Of a DNA stretch of 25,811 nucleotides, positions 1 through 6,696 are shown in pieces. Under the pieces are notes generated by a model. It was given only the letters and a program-made list of their open reading frames with translations, made no database searches and was not told the origin of the DNA. The translations under genes were made by a program, and so were the position numbers. This DNA comes from RGIG4608 sp964413365 (GTDB lineage: Bacteria; Bacillota; Clostridia; Oscillospirales; CAG-272): NCBI GenBank assembly GCA_964413365.1, contig CAYPRM010000018.1:1-25811 (forward strand). The letters are read 5' to 3'. The first letter of the stretch is position 1. Each line of letters begins with the position of its first letter.

Positions 1-34
1 CCCTTAAATAATAAAAAATAAAAATAATTAAAAT

Positions 35-148
35 ATCTTTGGGGAAAGGTGAAATTCCATACCGACAGTAAAGTCTGTGAGCCACCTGCACGGCGGCAGA
101 TCGGGCGAGATTCCCGAACCGACGGTAAAAGTCCGGATGAGAAAAGAT
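35..148 (+). promoter_or_regulatory. FMN riboswitch (RFN element)
   Basis: The segment carries the conserved RFN blocks: the GGTGAAATTCC block near 48, ACCGACAGTAAAGTCTGTGA after 61, and ACCGACGGTAAAAGTCCGGA near 118-136. The closing P1 stem is visible as ATCTTT (35-40) pairing with AAAGAT (143-148). This is the FMN-sensing aptamer. It lies directly upstream of an intrinsic terminator and a riboflavin transporter gene, so FMN binding should stop transcription. The promoter is not visible and probably lies at or before the window edge. Confidence 0.96.
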
Positions 149-210
149 AAAATAAGATAAAATAAATCGGCGCGACGCGACCTAAAATGCATCGGTCCAT
201 CGCTCCTTCC

Positions 211-238
211 CCGACGTTGTTGAGCGTCGGATTTTTTT
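211..238 (+). terminator. Intrinsic terminator of the FMN riboswitch
   Basis: CCGACG (211-216) pairs with CGTCGG (225-230) around an 8-nt loop, followed by a run of seven T at 232-238. It sits between the FMN aptamer and the ribU start, as expected for the expression platform. Confidence 0.9.
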
Positions 239-270
239 ATCTTTCCTCACGGTCATAAGGAGGAAAATAT

Positions 271-972
271 ATGAAAACTAATATTAAGGACTCGCAAAGA
301 GTCAAAAAAATAACAGTCATCGCGCTTTTTTGCGCACTTTCGTTCATCGTGTCGATGATCCTTCCCATAAAGGTCAGCTTCTTGACGCTCGACCTTAAGG
401 ACGCAGTCTCCGCAATATGCGGAATGTTCTTCGGACCTGCCGCAGGACTCGCCTGCGCTACCATAGTGCCGTTCATCGAGTTTACATATTCCGATACGGG
501 CGTCTATGGACTTGTTATGAACCTTCTGAGCTCGATAGCCTTCGTAGGAATATCGTCCCTCATTTATAAATATAAGCACTCCATCGTCGGCGCAGTCCTC
601 GCACTCGCCTGCGGAGCGGTCGCTACAGTCGCCGCTATGAGCGTCGCAAACCTCTATATCACGCCATATTATATGGGAGTCTCAAGAGAACAGGTCGCCG
701 AGCTGCTGCCAAAGCTCATTATGCCCTTTAACCTCGTGAAGGCAGCTCTGAATTCCAGTTTAACGATGCTCCTCTATAAACCGATATCAAGATTGCTCAA
801 AAAAATGGGCGTCAGCGGCTCGAAAACTACTGTGCAGCAGGGAGCATCACAGCAGAATAGCGTGCCTCACGAGGGTAAAAACCGCTCCCTCACCGTCGCC
901 ATTCTCAGTATAATAACCCTCACCGCATCCCTCGTAATTATCTTCTTCGTCCTCGGCGGTAGCCTTAACTGA
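271..972 (+). CDS. ribU: Riboflavin ECF transporter substrate-binding subunit RibU
   Basis: This is the membrane S-component that binds riboflavin and works with the shared ECF energizing module (EcfA, EcfA', EcfT), which is not in this window. It has about six hydrophobic segments in the first 180 residues, an N-terminal LFCALSFIVSMILPIK segment, a GMFFGPAAG motif near residue 50, and a RibU-like end NLVKAALNSSLTMLLYKPIS. The FMN riboswitch upstream strongly supports riboflavin as substrate. The ATG is fixed by AAGGAGGA at 257-264. At 233 residues it is longer than typical RibU (about 190). The extra C-terminal part has a polar linker (about 180-208) and one more predicted membrane helix (VAILSIITLTASLVIIFFV). 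Regulation is by transcription attenuation in response to FMN. Confidence 0.92.
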   Translation: MKTNIKDSQRVKKITVIALFCALSFIVSMILPIKVSFLTLDLKDAVSAICGMFFGPAAGLACATIVPFIEFTYSDTGVYGLVMNLLSSIAFVGISSLIYKYKHSIVGAVLALACGAVATVAAMSVANLYITPYYMGVSREQVAELLPKLIMPFNLVKAALNSSLTMLLYKPISRLLKKMGVSGSKTTVQQGASQQNSVPHEGKNRSLTVAILSIITLTASLVIIFFVLGGSLN

Positions 973-1004
973 ATTCTAAATCTGCGCGGTAGGACGGAAC
1001 GCCA

Positions 1005-1127
1005 CTTGTGCGCATAGCGAACATATATGTGCCTTTATGCCGCCTTCGGCTAATGGTGTTGCCTCGCCGCAAATTGGTGGGGGAGGACTTGCTCATCCCG
1101 AAAACAAACGTCCCCACCGTACAAAGC
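1005..1127 (+). repeat. Dispersed repeat, degraded copy of the 17827-17955 hairpin array
   Basis: The block 1071-1118 (AAATTGGTGGGGGAGG, then CTTGCTC, CCC, AAAACAAACG and CCCACC) matches the reverse complement of 17827-17876 almost throughout. The flank TAGCGAACATATATGTGCC (1014-1032) matches the reverse complement of 17929-17949. The small hairpins intact in the other copy are decayed here (GCC-TTC-GGC at 1042-1050, TTGC/GCAA at 1059-1072). No credible gene lies in 973-1356; this and the next repeat fill much of it. Confidence 0.7.
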
Positions 1128-1157
1128 CAGTTTTGCCGAAACGGACGCTCAACAGAG

Positions 1158-1201
1158 CCTCCCTCCGAGAGGGAGGGGACCGCGAAGCGGTGGAAGGAGC
1201 C
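1158..1201 (+). repeat. Twin-hairpin repeat element (CCTCCCTC type)
   Basis: Two adjacent perfect hairpins are visible. CCTCCCTC (1158-1165) pairs with GAGGGAGG (1169-1176) across a CGA loop, and ACCGC (1179-1183) pairs with GCGGT (1187-1191) across a GAA loop, followed by GGAAGGAGCC. The design resembles short interspersed repeats I have seen in Clostridia genomes. No family name is asserted. Confidence 0.55.
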
Positions 1202-1365
1202 TGCAAGACTGAAAAATCTGCACTTTTTCTGTACAAACGCAAAATTCTTAATACCGCGCCCTCCTTCAGTCGCTACACACCTGACGAGTCGGTTGTTCAC
1301 AAAAGCAACTTATACGAGATCAAAAGAGCATAATTATATTTCAAAAAAAAGGATAAATGGTAAAA

Positions 1366-1674
1366 ATGAGAAAAGAATATTATCCTGCAATCGCAATCTA
1401 TGCGGCGAGCGCGGCACTTTTTGTCGGGGCGATCATCGGCTACGTGCTCAAGCTGCCCTTTGCAACGCCCTGCCTTCTTTTGGGCGTCGCGACTCACCTC
1501 GGCGCATCGGCTGTGCTGACCAAGATCGGCAGGGCTCTCCGCACGTCCGCAGAAACCGATACCCCCGACGAGGATGACCTTGAAGTCGACTCTTGCGACG
1601 TTACCGATACCGACAACGAGAACGATGATAATACCGGCTCTCAAACCGACGATCGCAACGAGATTAACGACTGA
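1366..1674 (+). CDS. Small two-helix membrane protein with acidic C-terminal tail, unknown function
   Basis: I do not recognise this gene. Counted from the preferred start it is 102 residues. The first 55 form two hydrophobic segments (AIAIYAASAALFVGAIIGYV and TPCLLLGVATHLGASAVL). After a short basic turn (KIGRALR) the last 40 residues are strongly acidic and rich in D, E, N and T, so probably cytosolic and disordered. Two in-frame ATGs exist, at 1357 and 1366. The A-rich GGA at 1351-1353 lies too close to the first and at acceptable distance from the second, so 1366 is preferred with low certainty. It stands alone between repeat DNA and a phased T-tract array. No promoter was convincing. Confidence 0.6.
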   Translation: MRKEYYPAIAIYAASAALFVGAIIGYVLKLPFATPCLLLGVATHLGASAVLTKIGRALRTSAETDTPDEDDLEVDSCDVTDTDNENDDNTGSQTDDRNEIND

Positions 1675-1709
1675 CGCAATCGCGTTCCCCCAGCCGCACT
1701 CGGCGAAAA

Positions 1710-1800
1710 TTTTAAGTAGATTTTGAACGATTTTTGACAAGTTTTTGCACGTTTTTGACGAGTTTTGATCGAGTTTTGGTGAGTTTTTGCGCGGTTTTTT
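1710..1800. other. Helically phased T-tract array (predicted bent DNA)
   Basis: Nine T-tracts of 4-6 bases begin at 1710, 1721, 1731, 1742, 1752, 1763, 1774, 1784 and 1795. The steps are 11, 10, 11, 10, 11, 11, 10 and 11, mean about 10.6 bp, which matches the DNA helical repeat. Such phasing is the known signature of intrinsic curvature. It ends about 75 bp before the start of the next gene. A role in transcription or nucleoid organisation is inference. Confidence 0.8.
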
Positions 1801-1809
1801 ACCGAAAAA

Positions 1810-1847
1810 TATTCACTATTCTGAATAATTATTCATTTTATATTCAC
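1810..1847. promoter_or_regulatory. Candidate operator: palindrome and TATTCAY repeats
   Basis: GAATAATTATTC at 1823-1834 is a perfect 12-bp palindrome. TATTCAC/T occurs at 1810, 1830 and 1841, spaced about two turns and one turn apart. The cluster lies between the phased T-tracts and the RBS of the 1874 gene. No strong -35/-10 pair is visible, so operator function is only a suggestion. Confidence 0.35.
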
Positions 1848-1873
1848 ATCCTAACAAAGGAGAACCCAAAAAT

Positions 1874-2374
1874 ATGGAAGCAATAAGAGACTTTTTTTTG
1901 AACACCGTGGGTGAGGAGCTATGCACGTTTTTCTGCTCAATGCTGCCCGTGATCGAGCTTCGCGGAGCGATCCCAATGGCTTATGCGTTCGGGATTCCGT
2001 GGTGGCAGGCGTATCTCATATCCGTCGTGGGGAATATGATCCCCGTGCCGTTCATCCTCCTGCTCATCAGGGGAGTGATAGGACTTATGCAACGCTCGAA
2101 TGTAAAATTTTTCAATAAAATAGCCGACTTTTTGCTCTCTAAGGTTGAAAAAAATAGGGAAAAAATCGAAAAATATTCTTTTTGGGGGCTCTGCCTTTTC
2201 GTCGCAATTCCTCTCCCCGCCACGGGCGCGTGGACGGGCTCACTTGTCGCGGCGATGATCGGAGTCAAGCCGTGGAAGGCAACGTTATCAACGCTTCTCG
2301 GCGTTCTCATCGCGGGCGCGGTCGTAACGCTCATAGTCTATGGCGGCATCGGTTTCCTCGCATGGCTCATCTGA
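1874..2374 (+). CDS. Small multidrug-export family membrane protein (COG2426)
   Basis: The 166-residue protein has the layout of the COG2426 / Sm_multidrug_ex family: a first segment with ELRGAIPMAYAFGIPWWQAY (residues 28-47), a hydrophobic stretch SVVGNMIPVPFILLLI, a charged amphipathic region (about 75-100), then IPLPATGAWTGSLVAAMIGV and a hydrophobic C-terminus. About four to five membrane segments are expected. The family name comes from reported drug-export activity, but the substrate of most members is unknown and none is asserted. The start is supported by AAAGGAGAA at 1856-1864. The gene is monocistronic, ending at the terminator at 2466-2497. Upstream lie phased T-tracts and a palindrome that may control it. 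Confidence 0.85.
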   Translation: MEAIRDFFLNTVGEELCTFFCSMLPVIELRGAIPMAYAFGIPWWQAYLISVVGNMIPVPFILLLIRGVIGLMQRSNVKFFNKIADFLLSKVEKNREKIEKYSFWGLCLFVAIPLPATGAWTGSLVAAMIGVKPWKATLSTLLGVLIAGAVVTLIVYGGIGFLAWLI

Positions 2375-2465
2375 CGGGCAGCCTCACGAGATCCATGCTG
2401 CCTGCAAAATGACACTCTCCGCGATCCGTGGGAGCATATTAAATAATGTTATATTTTTATCGAAC

Positions 2466-2497
2466 AGCCGTCGGGGCATCGATCCCGACGGCTTTTT
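2466..2497 (+). terminator. Intrinsic terminator after the COG2426 gene
   Basis: AGCCGTCGGG (2466-2475) pairs perfectly with CCCGACGGCT (2484-2493) around an 8-nt loop, followed by TTTTT. Confidence 0.93.
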
Positions 2498-2811
2498 CTC
2501 TGACTTCGCCCGAGCCTGCGAATTTATATAACCGTCCCCATACGCGACTGCGCGCAGGGCTTTAGTAACACGCCGATTGTTTTACTAAAAATCGGGCGGT
2601 TTTGGCACGCATGGACGAATCCCGTGTCGCTGAAACGACGCCTTTAGATAGTGGCCCTCGTTCGTTGTTCAACAGCGGTTTTGAAAGCGGTAATCCAAAA
2701 AATGAACGGTTACCACGGCACCGAATCGCTATTGCAGCATTTCCCATAGTGCACGGCTTTTTACGGTTGCAACCCCAAAATGGGCGTCAAGCAAAAGGTG
2801 CAATGGCGGTC
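2498..2811. other. Non-coding stretch, no gene recognised
   Basis: About 310 bp between a strong terminator and the metK control region. The short open frames on both strands lack ribosome binding sites and any recognisable protein character. The one structure I see is the inverted-repeat pair at 2561-2598, listed separately. It may be a remnant or an intergenic repeat. Confidence 0.5.
2561..2598. repeat. Overlapping inverted repeats
   Basis: TTTAGTAA (2561-2568) is complementary to TTACTAAA (2582-2589). CGCCGAT (2571-2577) can pair imperfectly with ATCGGGCG (2591-2598). The two pairings interleave, so they are alternatives or a pseudoknot-like arrangement. The second stem is followed by GTTTTGG, a poor T-run. 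Confidence 0.35.
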
Positions 2812-2887
2812 AAAAAGTGTTAAAAAGAGCGAAAAAATCAAAAAAAGCTTCGAAAAAGTGCAAAAAGTTTGCAAAAGGTATTGCAAA
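2812..2887. other. Phased A-tract array upstream of the metK promoter
   Basis: A-tracts occur at 2812-2816, 2822-2826, 2832-2837, 2840-2846, 2853-2857, 2862-2866, 2873-2876 and 2885-2887, with centre spacing averaging about 10.3 bp. The array runs into the -35 element, so it can act as curved DNA and/or an UP element for RNA polymerase. Confidence 0.6.
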
Positions 2888-2909
2888 GCGGCGGTATGTG
2901 TGTTATAAT
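2881..2909 (+). promoter_or_regulatory. Sigma-A promoter of metK
   Basis: TTGCAA at 2881-2886 and a perfect TATAAT at 2904-2909 are separated by 17 bp. Transcription would start near 2916, about 45 nt before the SAM riboswitch. Confidence 0.88.
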
Positions 2910-2959
2910 AGTTGAGTTGAAGAAAATAAATACAAATATATGCTGAAGATCATATATGA

Positions 2960-3049
2960 CTTATCCAGAGTGGTGGAGGGACGTGCCCTATGAAGCCACA
3001 GCAACCTACCCCTCGGTACGGGGCAAGGTGCTAATTCCCGAGAGATGAG
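2960..3049 (+). promoter_or_regulatory. SAM-I riboswitch (S-box)
   Basis: The conserved S-box blocks are present in order: CTTATCCAGAG, GGTGGAGGGAC, GCCCTATGAAGCC, CAGCAACC, then GGGGCAAGGTGCTAATTCCCG and GAGATGAG. P1 forms between CTTATC (2960-2965) and GATGAG (3044-3049). With SAM bound, the downstream terminator should form. Without it, CCGAG at 3038-3042 can pair with CTCGG (3066-3070) as an antiterminator. Confidence 0.96.
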
Positions 3050-3062
3050 ATTTTACTTTCAC

Positions 3063-3087
3063 TCCCTCGGACTGCGAGGGATTTTTT
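3063..3087 (+). terminator. Terminator of the SAM-I riboswitch
   Basis: TCCCTCG (3063-3069), loop GACTG, CGAGGGA (3075-3081), then six T. It is the expression platform of the S-box leader before metK. Confidence 0.92.
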
Positions 3088-3129
3088 AGTTGTGGCGGTT
3101 TTCGGCAGAGAAATGAAAGGAATTTTGAA

Positions 3130-4314
3130 ATGAAAAAGGTATTCTTTACATCCGAATCCGTTACCGAGGGACATCCCGACAAGATCTGCGACAAGATCAG
3201 TGACTCGATACTTGACGCGCTCCTTGCTCAGGATCCCGAGAGCCGTGTTGCCTGCGAGACCTGCTGTACGACGGGACTTGTAATGGTAATGGGCGAGATC
3301 ACGACCAAGGCGACAGTTGACTATCAGGCGATCGTTCGCGAGACCGTTCGCGAGATCGGCTACGATAGGGCGAAATACGGCTTTGACTGCGATTCCTGCG
3401 CGGTCCTCAGCTCCATTCACGCACAGTCGCCCGACATTGCGCTCGGCGTTGACCGTTCCCTTGAGGCAAAGAGGGGTGAGATCGCCGACAAGTACGACAC
3501 GGGTGCAGGAGATCAGGGACTTATGTTTGGCTACGCCTGCGACGAGACGCCCGAGCTCATGCCCCTGCCCATTTCGCTTGCGCACAAGCTTGCGATCAGG
3601 CTCACAGAGGTCAGAAAATCCCACCTGCTCGACTATCTCCGCCCCGACGGAAAGACGCAGGTAACGGTCGAGTATCACGATGATGCTCCCGTCCGCGTTG
3701 ACACGGTGGTCATCTCGACGCAACATTCCGACAGCGTTTCCCTTGAGCAGATCAGGGAGGATCTTATAGAAAATGTTATCAAGCCCATTATTCCCGAGAG
3801 CCTTATTGACGCTGATACCAAGATCTACGTCAATCCGACAGGACGCTTCGTAGTCGGAGGACCTGCAGGGGACAGCGGACTTACGGGAAGAAAAATAATC
3901 GTCGACACCTACGGCGGCTACGGCAGACACGGTGGCGGTGCGTTCTCGGGCAAGGATCCGACGAAGGTCGACCGCTCTGCGTGCTATGCTGCAAGGTACA
4001 TAGCAAAGAACGTCGTTGCGGCAGGACTTGCGAGCCGTTGCGAGGTCCAGCTGGCGTATGCTATCGGTGTGGCGCGCCCCGTCTCCGTAATGATCGACAC
4101 GTTCGGCACGTCGAAGGTGGACGAGAGTGCGATATCCGAAGCGGTCTGCAAGCACGTTGACCTGCGCCCTGCGGCGATAATCGAGAGATTTGATCTTCGC
4201 CGTCCAATATACGCACAGCTTGCGGCATACGGACACATGGGACGTGAGGATCTCGGAGTGAGCTGGGAGGAGCGCGATCTTGCGCCCATTCTTGCGTCCG
4301 AGCTTCTCGGCTGA
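3130..4314 (+). CDS. metK: S-adenosylmethionine synthetase
   Basis: The enzyme makes SAM from methionine and ATP in the cytosol, supplying the SAM-dependent enzymes also encoded here (rRNA methyltransferases, radical SAM protein). Family signatures are complete: TSESVTEGHPDKICDKISD at residues 7-25 with the ATP-binding His and Lys, GAGDQG at 125-130, GGPAGDSGLTGRK at 243-255, and the phosphate-binding DTYGGYGRHGGGAFSGKDPT at 259-278. At 394 residues it has normal length. The start has AAAGGA at 3116-3121. It is monocistronic, controlled by the SAM-I riboswitch, and ended by the terminator at 4339-4374. Feedback by its own product SAM is the expected logic. Confidence 0.98.
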   Translation: MKKVFFTSESVTEGHPDKICDKISDSILDALLAQDPESRVACETCCTTGLVMVMGEITTKATVDYQAIVRETVREIGYDRAKYGFDCDSCAVLSSIHAQSPDIALGVDRSLEAKRGEIADKYDTGAGDQGLMFGYACDETPELMPLPISLAHKLAIRLTEVRKSHLLDYLRPDGKTQVTVEYHDDAPVRVDTVVISTQHSDSVSLEQIREDLIENVIKPIIPESLIDADTKIYVNPTGRFVVGGPAGDSGLTGRKIIVDTYGGYGRHGGGAFSGKDPTKVDRSACYAARYIAKNVVAAGLASRCEVQLAYAIGVARPVSVMIDTFGTSKVDESAISEAVCKHVDLRPAAIIERFDLRRPIYAQLAAYGHMGREDLGVSWEERDLAPILASELLG

Positions 4315-4338
4315 TACGAAATAGGTATCAATAATTAT

Positions 4339-4374
4339 CAGACCTCGGATGGAATACGTTTGAGGTCTGTTTTT
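4339..4374 (+). terminator. Intrinsic terminator after metK
   Basis: CAGACCTC (4339-4346) pairs with GAGGTCTG (4362-4369), followed by TTTTT. It ends only about 20 bp before the recD2 start, so recD2 must rely on read-through or on a promoter I could not identify. Confidence 0.88.
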
Positions 4375-4395
4375 GAAATTTTGGGAGGTGACGGT

Positions 4396-6696
4396 ATGGC
4401 TCGTAAAGGGAATGATATTGAGATTGATACAGAAAAGGCAAGGTCAATGTCAAGGTCAAATAAAAATGCAAGTGAAAAATTCGCCGACGCTGTGGAAAAC
4501 GAAAACGAGCCCTCGGTGCTTGAGGGAAGCGTGGAGCGAGTCATATATACAAACAACGATAACGGCTATGCCATAATCGAGATATCGTGCACCGACGGCG
4601 AGCTTTCGGTCGCCACGGGTATAATGCCCGACGTCGGCGAGGGGGAGCACGTCAAGGTCTACGGAAAATGGGTGCACAACGCGAAATACGGGCGTCAATT
4701 CGCCGCGACGAGCTACGAAAAGCTCCTGCCTGCGGATGCGGATTCCATTTTACGCTATCTTGCCTCGGGTGCGATCCGAGGGATCGGACCTAAGACCGCA
4801 CAGAGGATCGTTGCGCTCTACGGCGAGGAGACCTTTGACGTCATAGAGAACCATTGCGAATGGCTCGCGCAGATACAGGGAATATCCCTCAGAAAGGCGC
4901 AGGAGATCGGCGAGGCGTTTCGGGCGAGTGCGGGAATGAGGAGCACGATGATGTTCTTCCGCGACTATTTCGGTGCGGCACTCACGATGAGGATATACAA
5001 GAGATGGGGCGCGGAATCTGTTGGGCTCGTAAAGCAAAATCCCTATCTGCTCTGCGAGGAGATCGAGGGCATCGGTTTCGAGCGAGCGGACGAGATGGCG
5101 AGGGGACTCGGCTTTTCGGATGACGGCGGTGAGAGGATCTGTGCAGGTGTGGCGTACATGATGCGCTACCGCATAGCCGGCTCGGGGCACGTTTGCTTGC
5201 CCGAGAGCATACTCATTTCGCAGGCGTCCGACCTTCTCGGTGTGGAGCAGAGCCGTATCAGATCGGCGATAGACAGGCTCGTGGCGGACGGGCGGCTTCG
5301 CTCGGCGGAGTACGGAGATGTGAGATACATTTACGACCGCGAGAGCCGCGAGGAGGAAGAATATATTGCTCGCAAGCTTGATATGCTTGACAAGCTCTGT
5401 GTTTCGGTCAATGCCTCCGACACCGACGGGTTTATACTTATGGACGAAAAGCGCAGTGGCATCACCTATGCGCCCCTTCAGCGCAGGGCGATATCGTTAG
5501 CCCTTGAGAGCGGTGTGATGATACTCACGGGAGGTCCGGGTACGGGTAAGACCACCGTCGTTCGCGCGCTTATCAATATTTTTGAGAGCCTTGGACTCGA
5601 TGTTGCACTCGCCGCTCCCACGGGGCGTGCCGCTAACAGAATGAGCGAGGCGACCTCGCACGAGGCGAGGACGGTGCACCGTTTGCTCGAGATGGATTTT
5701 TCGGACGGCACGCACGCGACCTTTAACAGAAACGAGCACGATCTGCTCGATGAGGACGTTATCGTAATTGACGAGGCGTCGATGATAGATCAGCCCCTTA
5801 TGTGCGCTCTGCTCAAGGCGATAAAGCCGGGTGCGCACCTTATAATGATCGGGGACAGCGACCAGCTCCCCTCGGTCGGGGCGGGGAATGTGCTCCACGA
5901 TCTGATAGACAGCGACCGCTTTGCTACGGTAAGGCTCAACGAGATCTTCCGTCAGGCGAGCGAGAGCCTTATAATAACCAATGCGCACGCGATAAACTCG
6001 GGCGAGCTGCCGAGGCTCGACGTCAAGGACGGCGATTTCTTCTTTCTCCCTCGCAGTGGCGGTGCGGAGATAGCGAGAACGGTCGTTGAGCTTTGCCAAA
6101 GTCGACTTCCGCGCGCTTACGGCAAGCTGCTCACGGCGAATATGCAGGTCATATCGCCCTCAAGAAGGGGTGAGGCAGGAACGGAAAATCTGAACGTTCT
6201 TCTTCAGGCGGCACTCAATCCCCAAGCGTTCGGAAAAACGGAATACAGACACCGCGGGCGCACGTTCAGAGTCGGCGACAGGGTTATGCAGACGAAGAAC
6301 AATTATGATATTTTCTGGGAACGCTCCGACGGCACGGGCGGAAACGGAATTTTTAACGGTGATATAGGAGCTATAACGGACATTGACCTGCGTGAGCACG
6401 AGATGGGTATCACCTTTGACGACAGAAGCGTCAGATACGATTTTTCGTACCTCGACGAGCTCGATCACGCTTATGCCATTACTGTTCACAAGAGTCAGGG
6501 AAGTGAATATCCCATCGTGATAATTCCCGCCTACCGCGCTCCCGAGCTTCTGCTCACGCGAAATATGCTCTACACCGCAGTTACACGTGCGCAAAAAATG
6601 GTCATAATCGTCGGCGAGGGCGGAATAGTCAGCAAAATGGTGGAGAACGATCGCCACTCGCTACGCTACACCAATCTTGCAAGGATGCTTGGATGA
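4396..6696 (+). CDS. recD2: RecD2-type ATP-dependent DNA helicase
   Basis: A 766-residue superfamily 1B helicase of the RecD/TraA type, acting 5'-3' on DNA in repair and recombination without RecBC. The N-terminus has the RecD2 OB-like start (SVERVIYTNNDNGYAIIEI), followed by helix-hairpin-helix repeats (GAIRGIGPKTAQRIV, CEEIEGIGFERADEMA). Helicase motifs: Walker A GGPGTGKTT at 379-387, Walker B DEAS at 459-462, motif III GDSDQLPSVG at 486-495, an arginine in LNEIFRQ at 514-520, VHKSQGSEY at 697-705, and YTAVTRA at 726-732. The ATG at 4396 is preferred because GGGAGGTG (4383-4390) precedes it; an upstream TTG at 4360 would lie inside the metK terminator hairpin. The stop overlaps the next start (ATGA), so the two genes are translationally coupled. 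Confidence 0.95.
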   Translation: MARKGNDIEIDTEKARSMSRSNKNASEKFADAVENENEPSVLEGSVERVIYTNNDNGYAIIEISCTDGELSVATGIMPDVGEGEHVKVYGKWVHNAKYGRQFAATSYEKLLPADADSILRYLASGAIRGIGPKTAQRIVALYGEETFDVIENHCEWLAQIQGISLRKAQEIGEAFRASAGMRSTMMFFRDYFGAALTMRIYKRWGAESVGLVKQNPYLLCEEIEGIGFERADEMARGLGFSDDGGERICAGVAYMMRYRIAGSGHVCLPESILISQASDLLGVEQSRIRSAIDRLVADGRLRSAEYGDVRYIYDRESREEEEYIARKLDMLDKLCVSVNASDTDGFILMDEKRSGITYAPLQRRAISLALESGVMILTGGPGTGKTTVVRALINIFESLGLDVALAAPTGRAANRMSEATSHEARTVHRLLEMDFSDGTHATFNRNEHDLLDEDVIVIDEASMIDQPLMCALLKAIKPGAHLIMIGDSDQLPSVGAGNVLHDLIDSDRFATVRLNEIFRQASESLIITNAHAINSGELPRLDVKDGDFFFLPRSGGAEIARTVVELCQSRLPRAYGKLLTANMQVISPSRRGEAGTENLNVLLQAALNPQAFGKTEYRHRGRTFRVGDRVMQTKNNYDIFWERSDGTGGNGIFNGDIGAITDIDLREHEMGITFDDRSVRYDFSYLDELDHAYAITVHKSQGSEYPIVIIPAYRAPELLLTRNMLYTAVTRAQKMVIIVGEGGIVSKMVENDRHSLRYTNLARMLG

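Noticed and set aside
1008..1577. Plus-strand reading frames across the region after ribU
   Set aside because: They run through dispersed hairpin repeats, have no RBS and show R/P-rich composition without protein features.
2602..2823. 73-codon reading frame before metK, and the 61-codon frame on the other strand (2562-2747)
   Set aside because: No RBS, no recognisable domain, and the plus frame ends in the phased A-tracts next to the metK promoter.
3031..4236. Long minus-strand reading frame opposite metK
   Set aside because: It is a shadow of the metK codons; composition is arginine/valine rich and no start signal is present. Similar shadows lie opposite pepD, recD2 and rlmB.
4360..4395. 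TTG start giving recD2 12 more residues
   Set aside because: It lies inside the metK terminator hairpin and lacks an RBS; the ATG at 4396 has GGGAGGTG.
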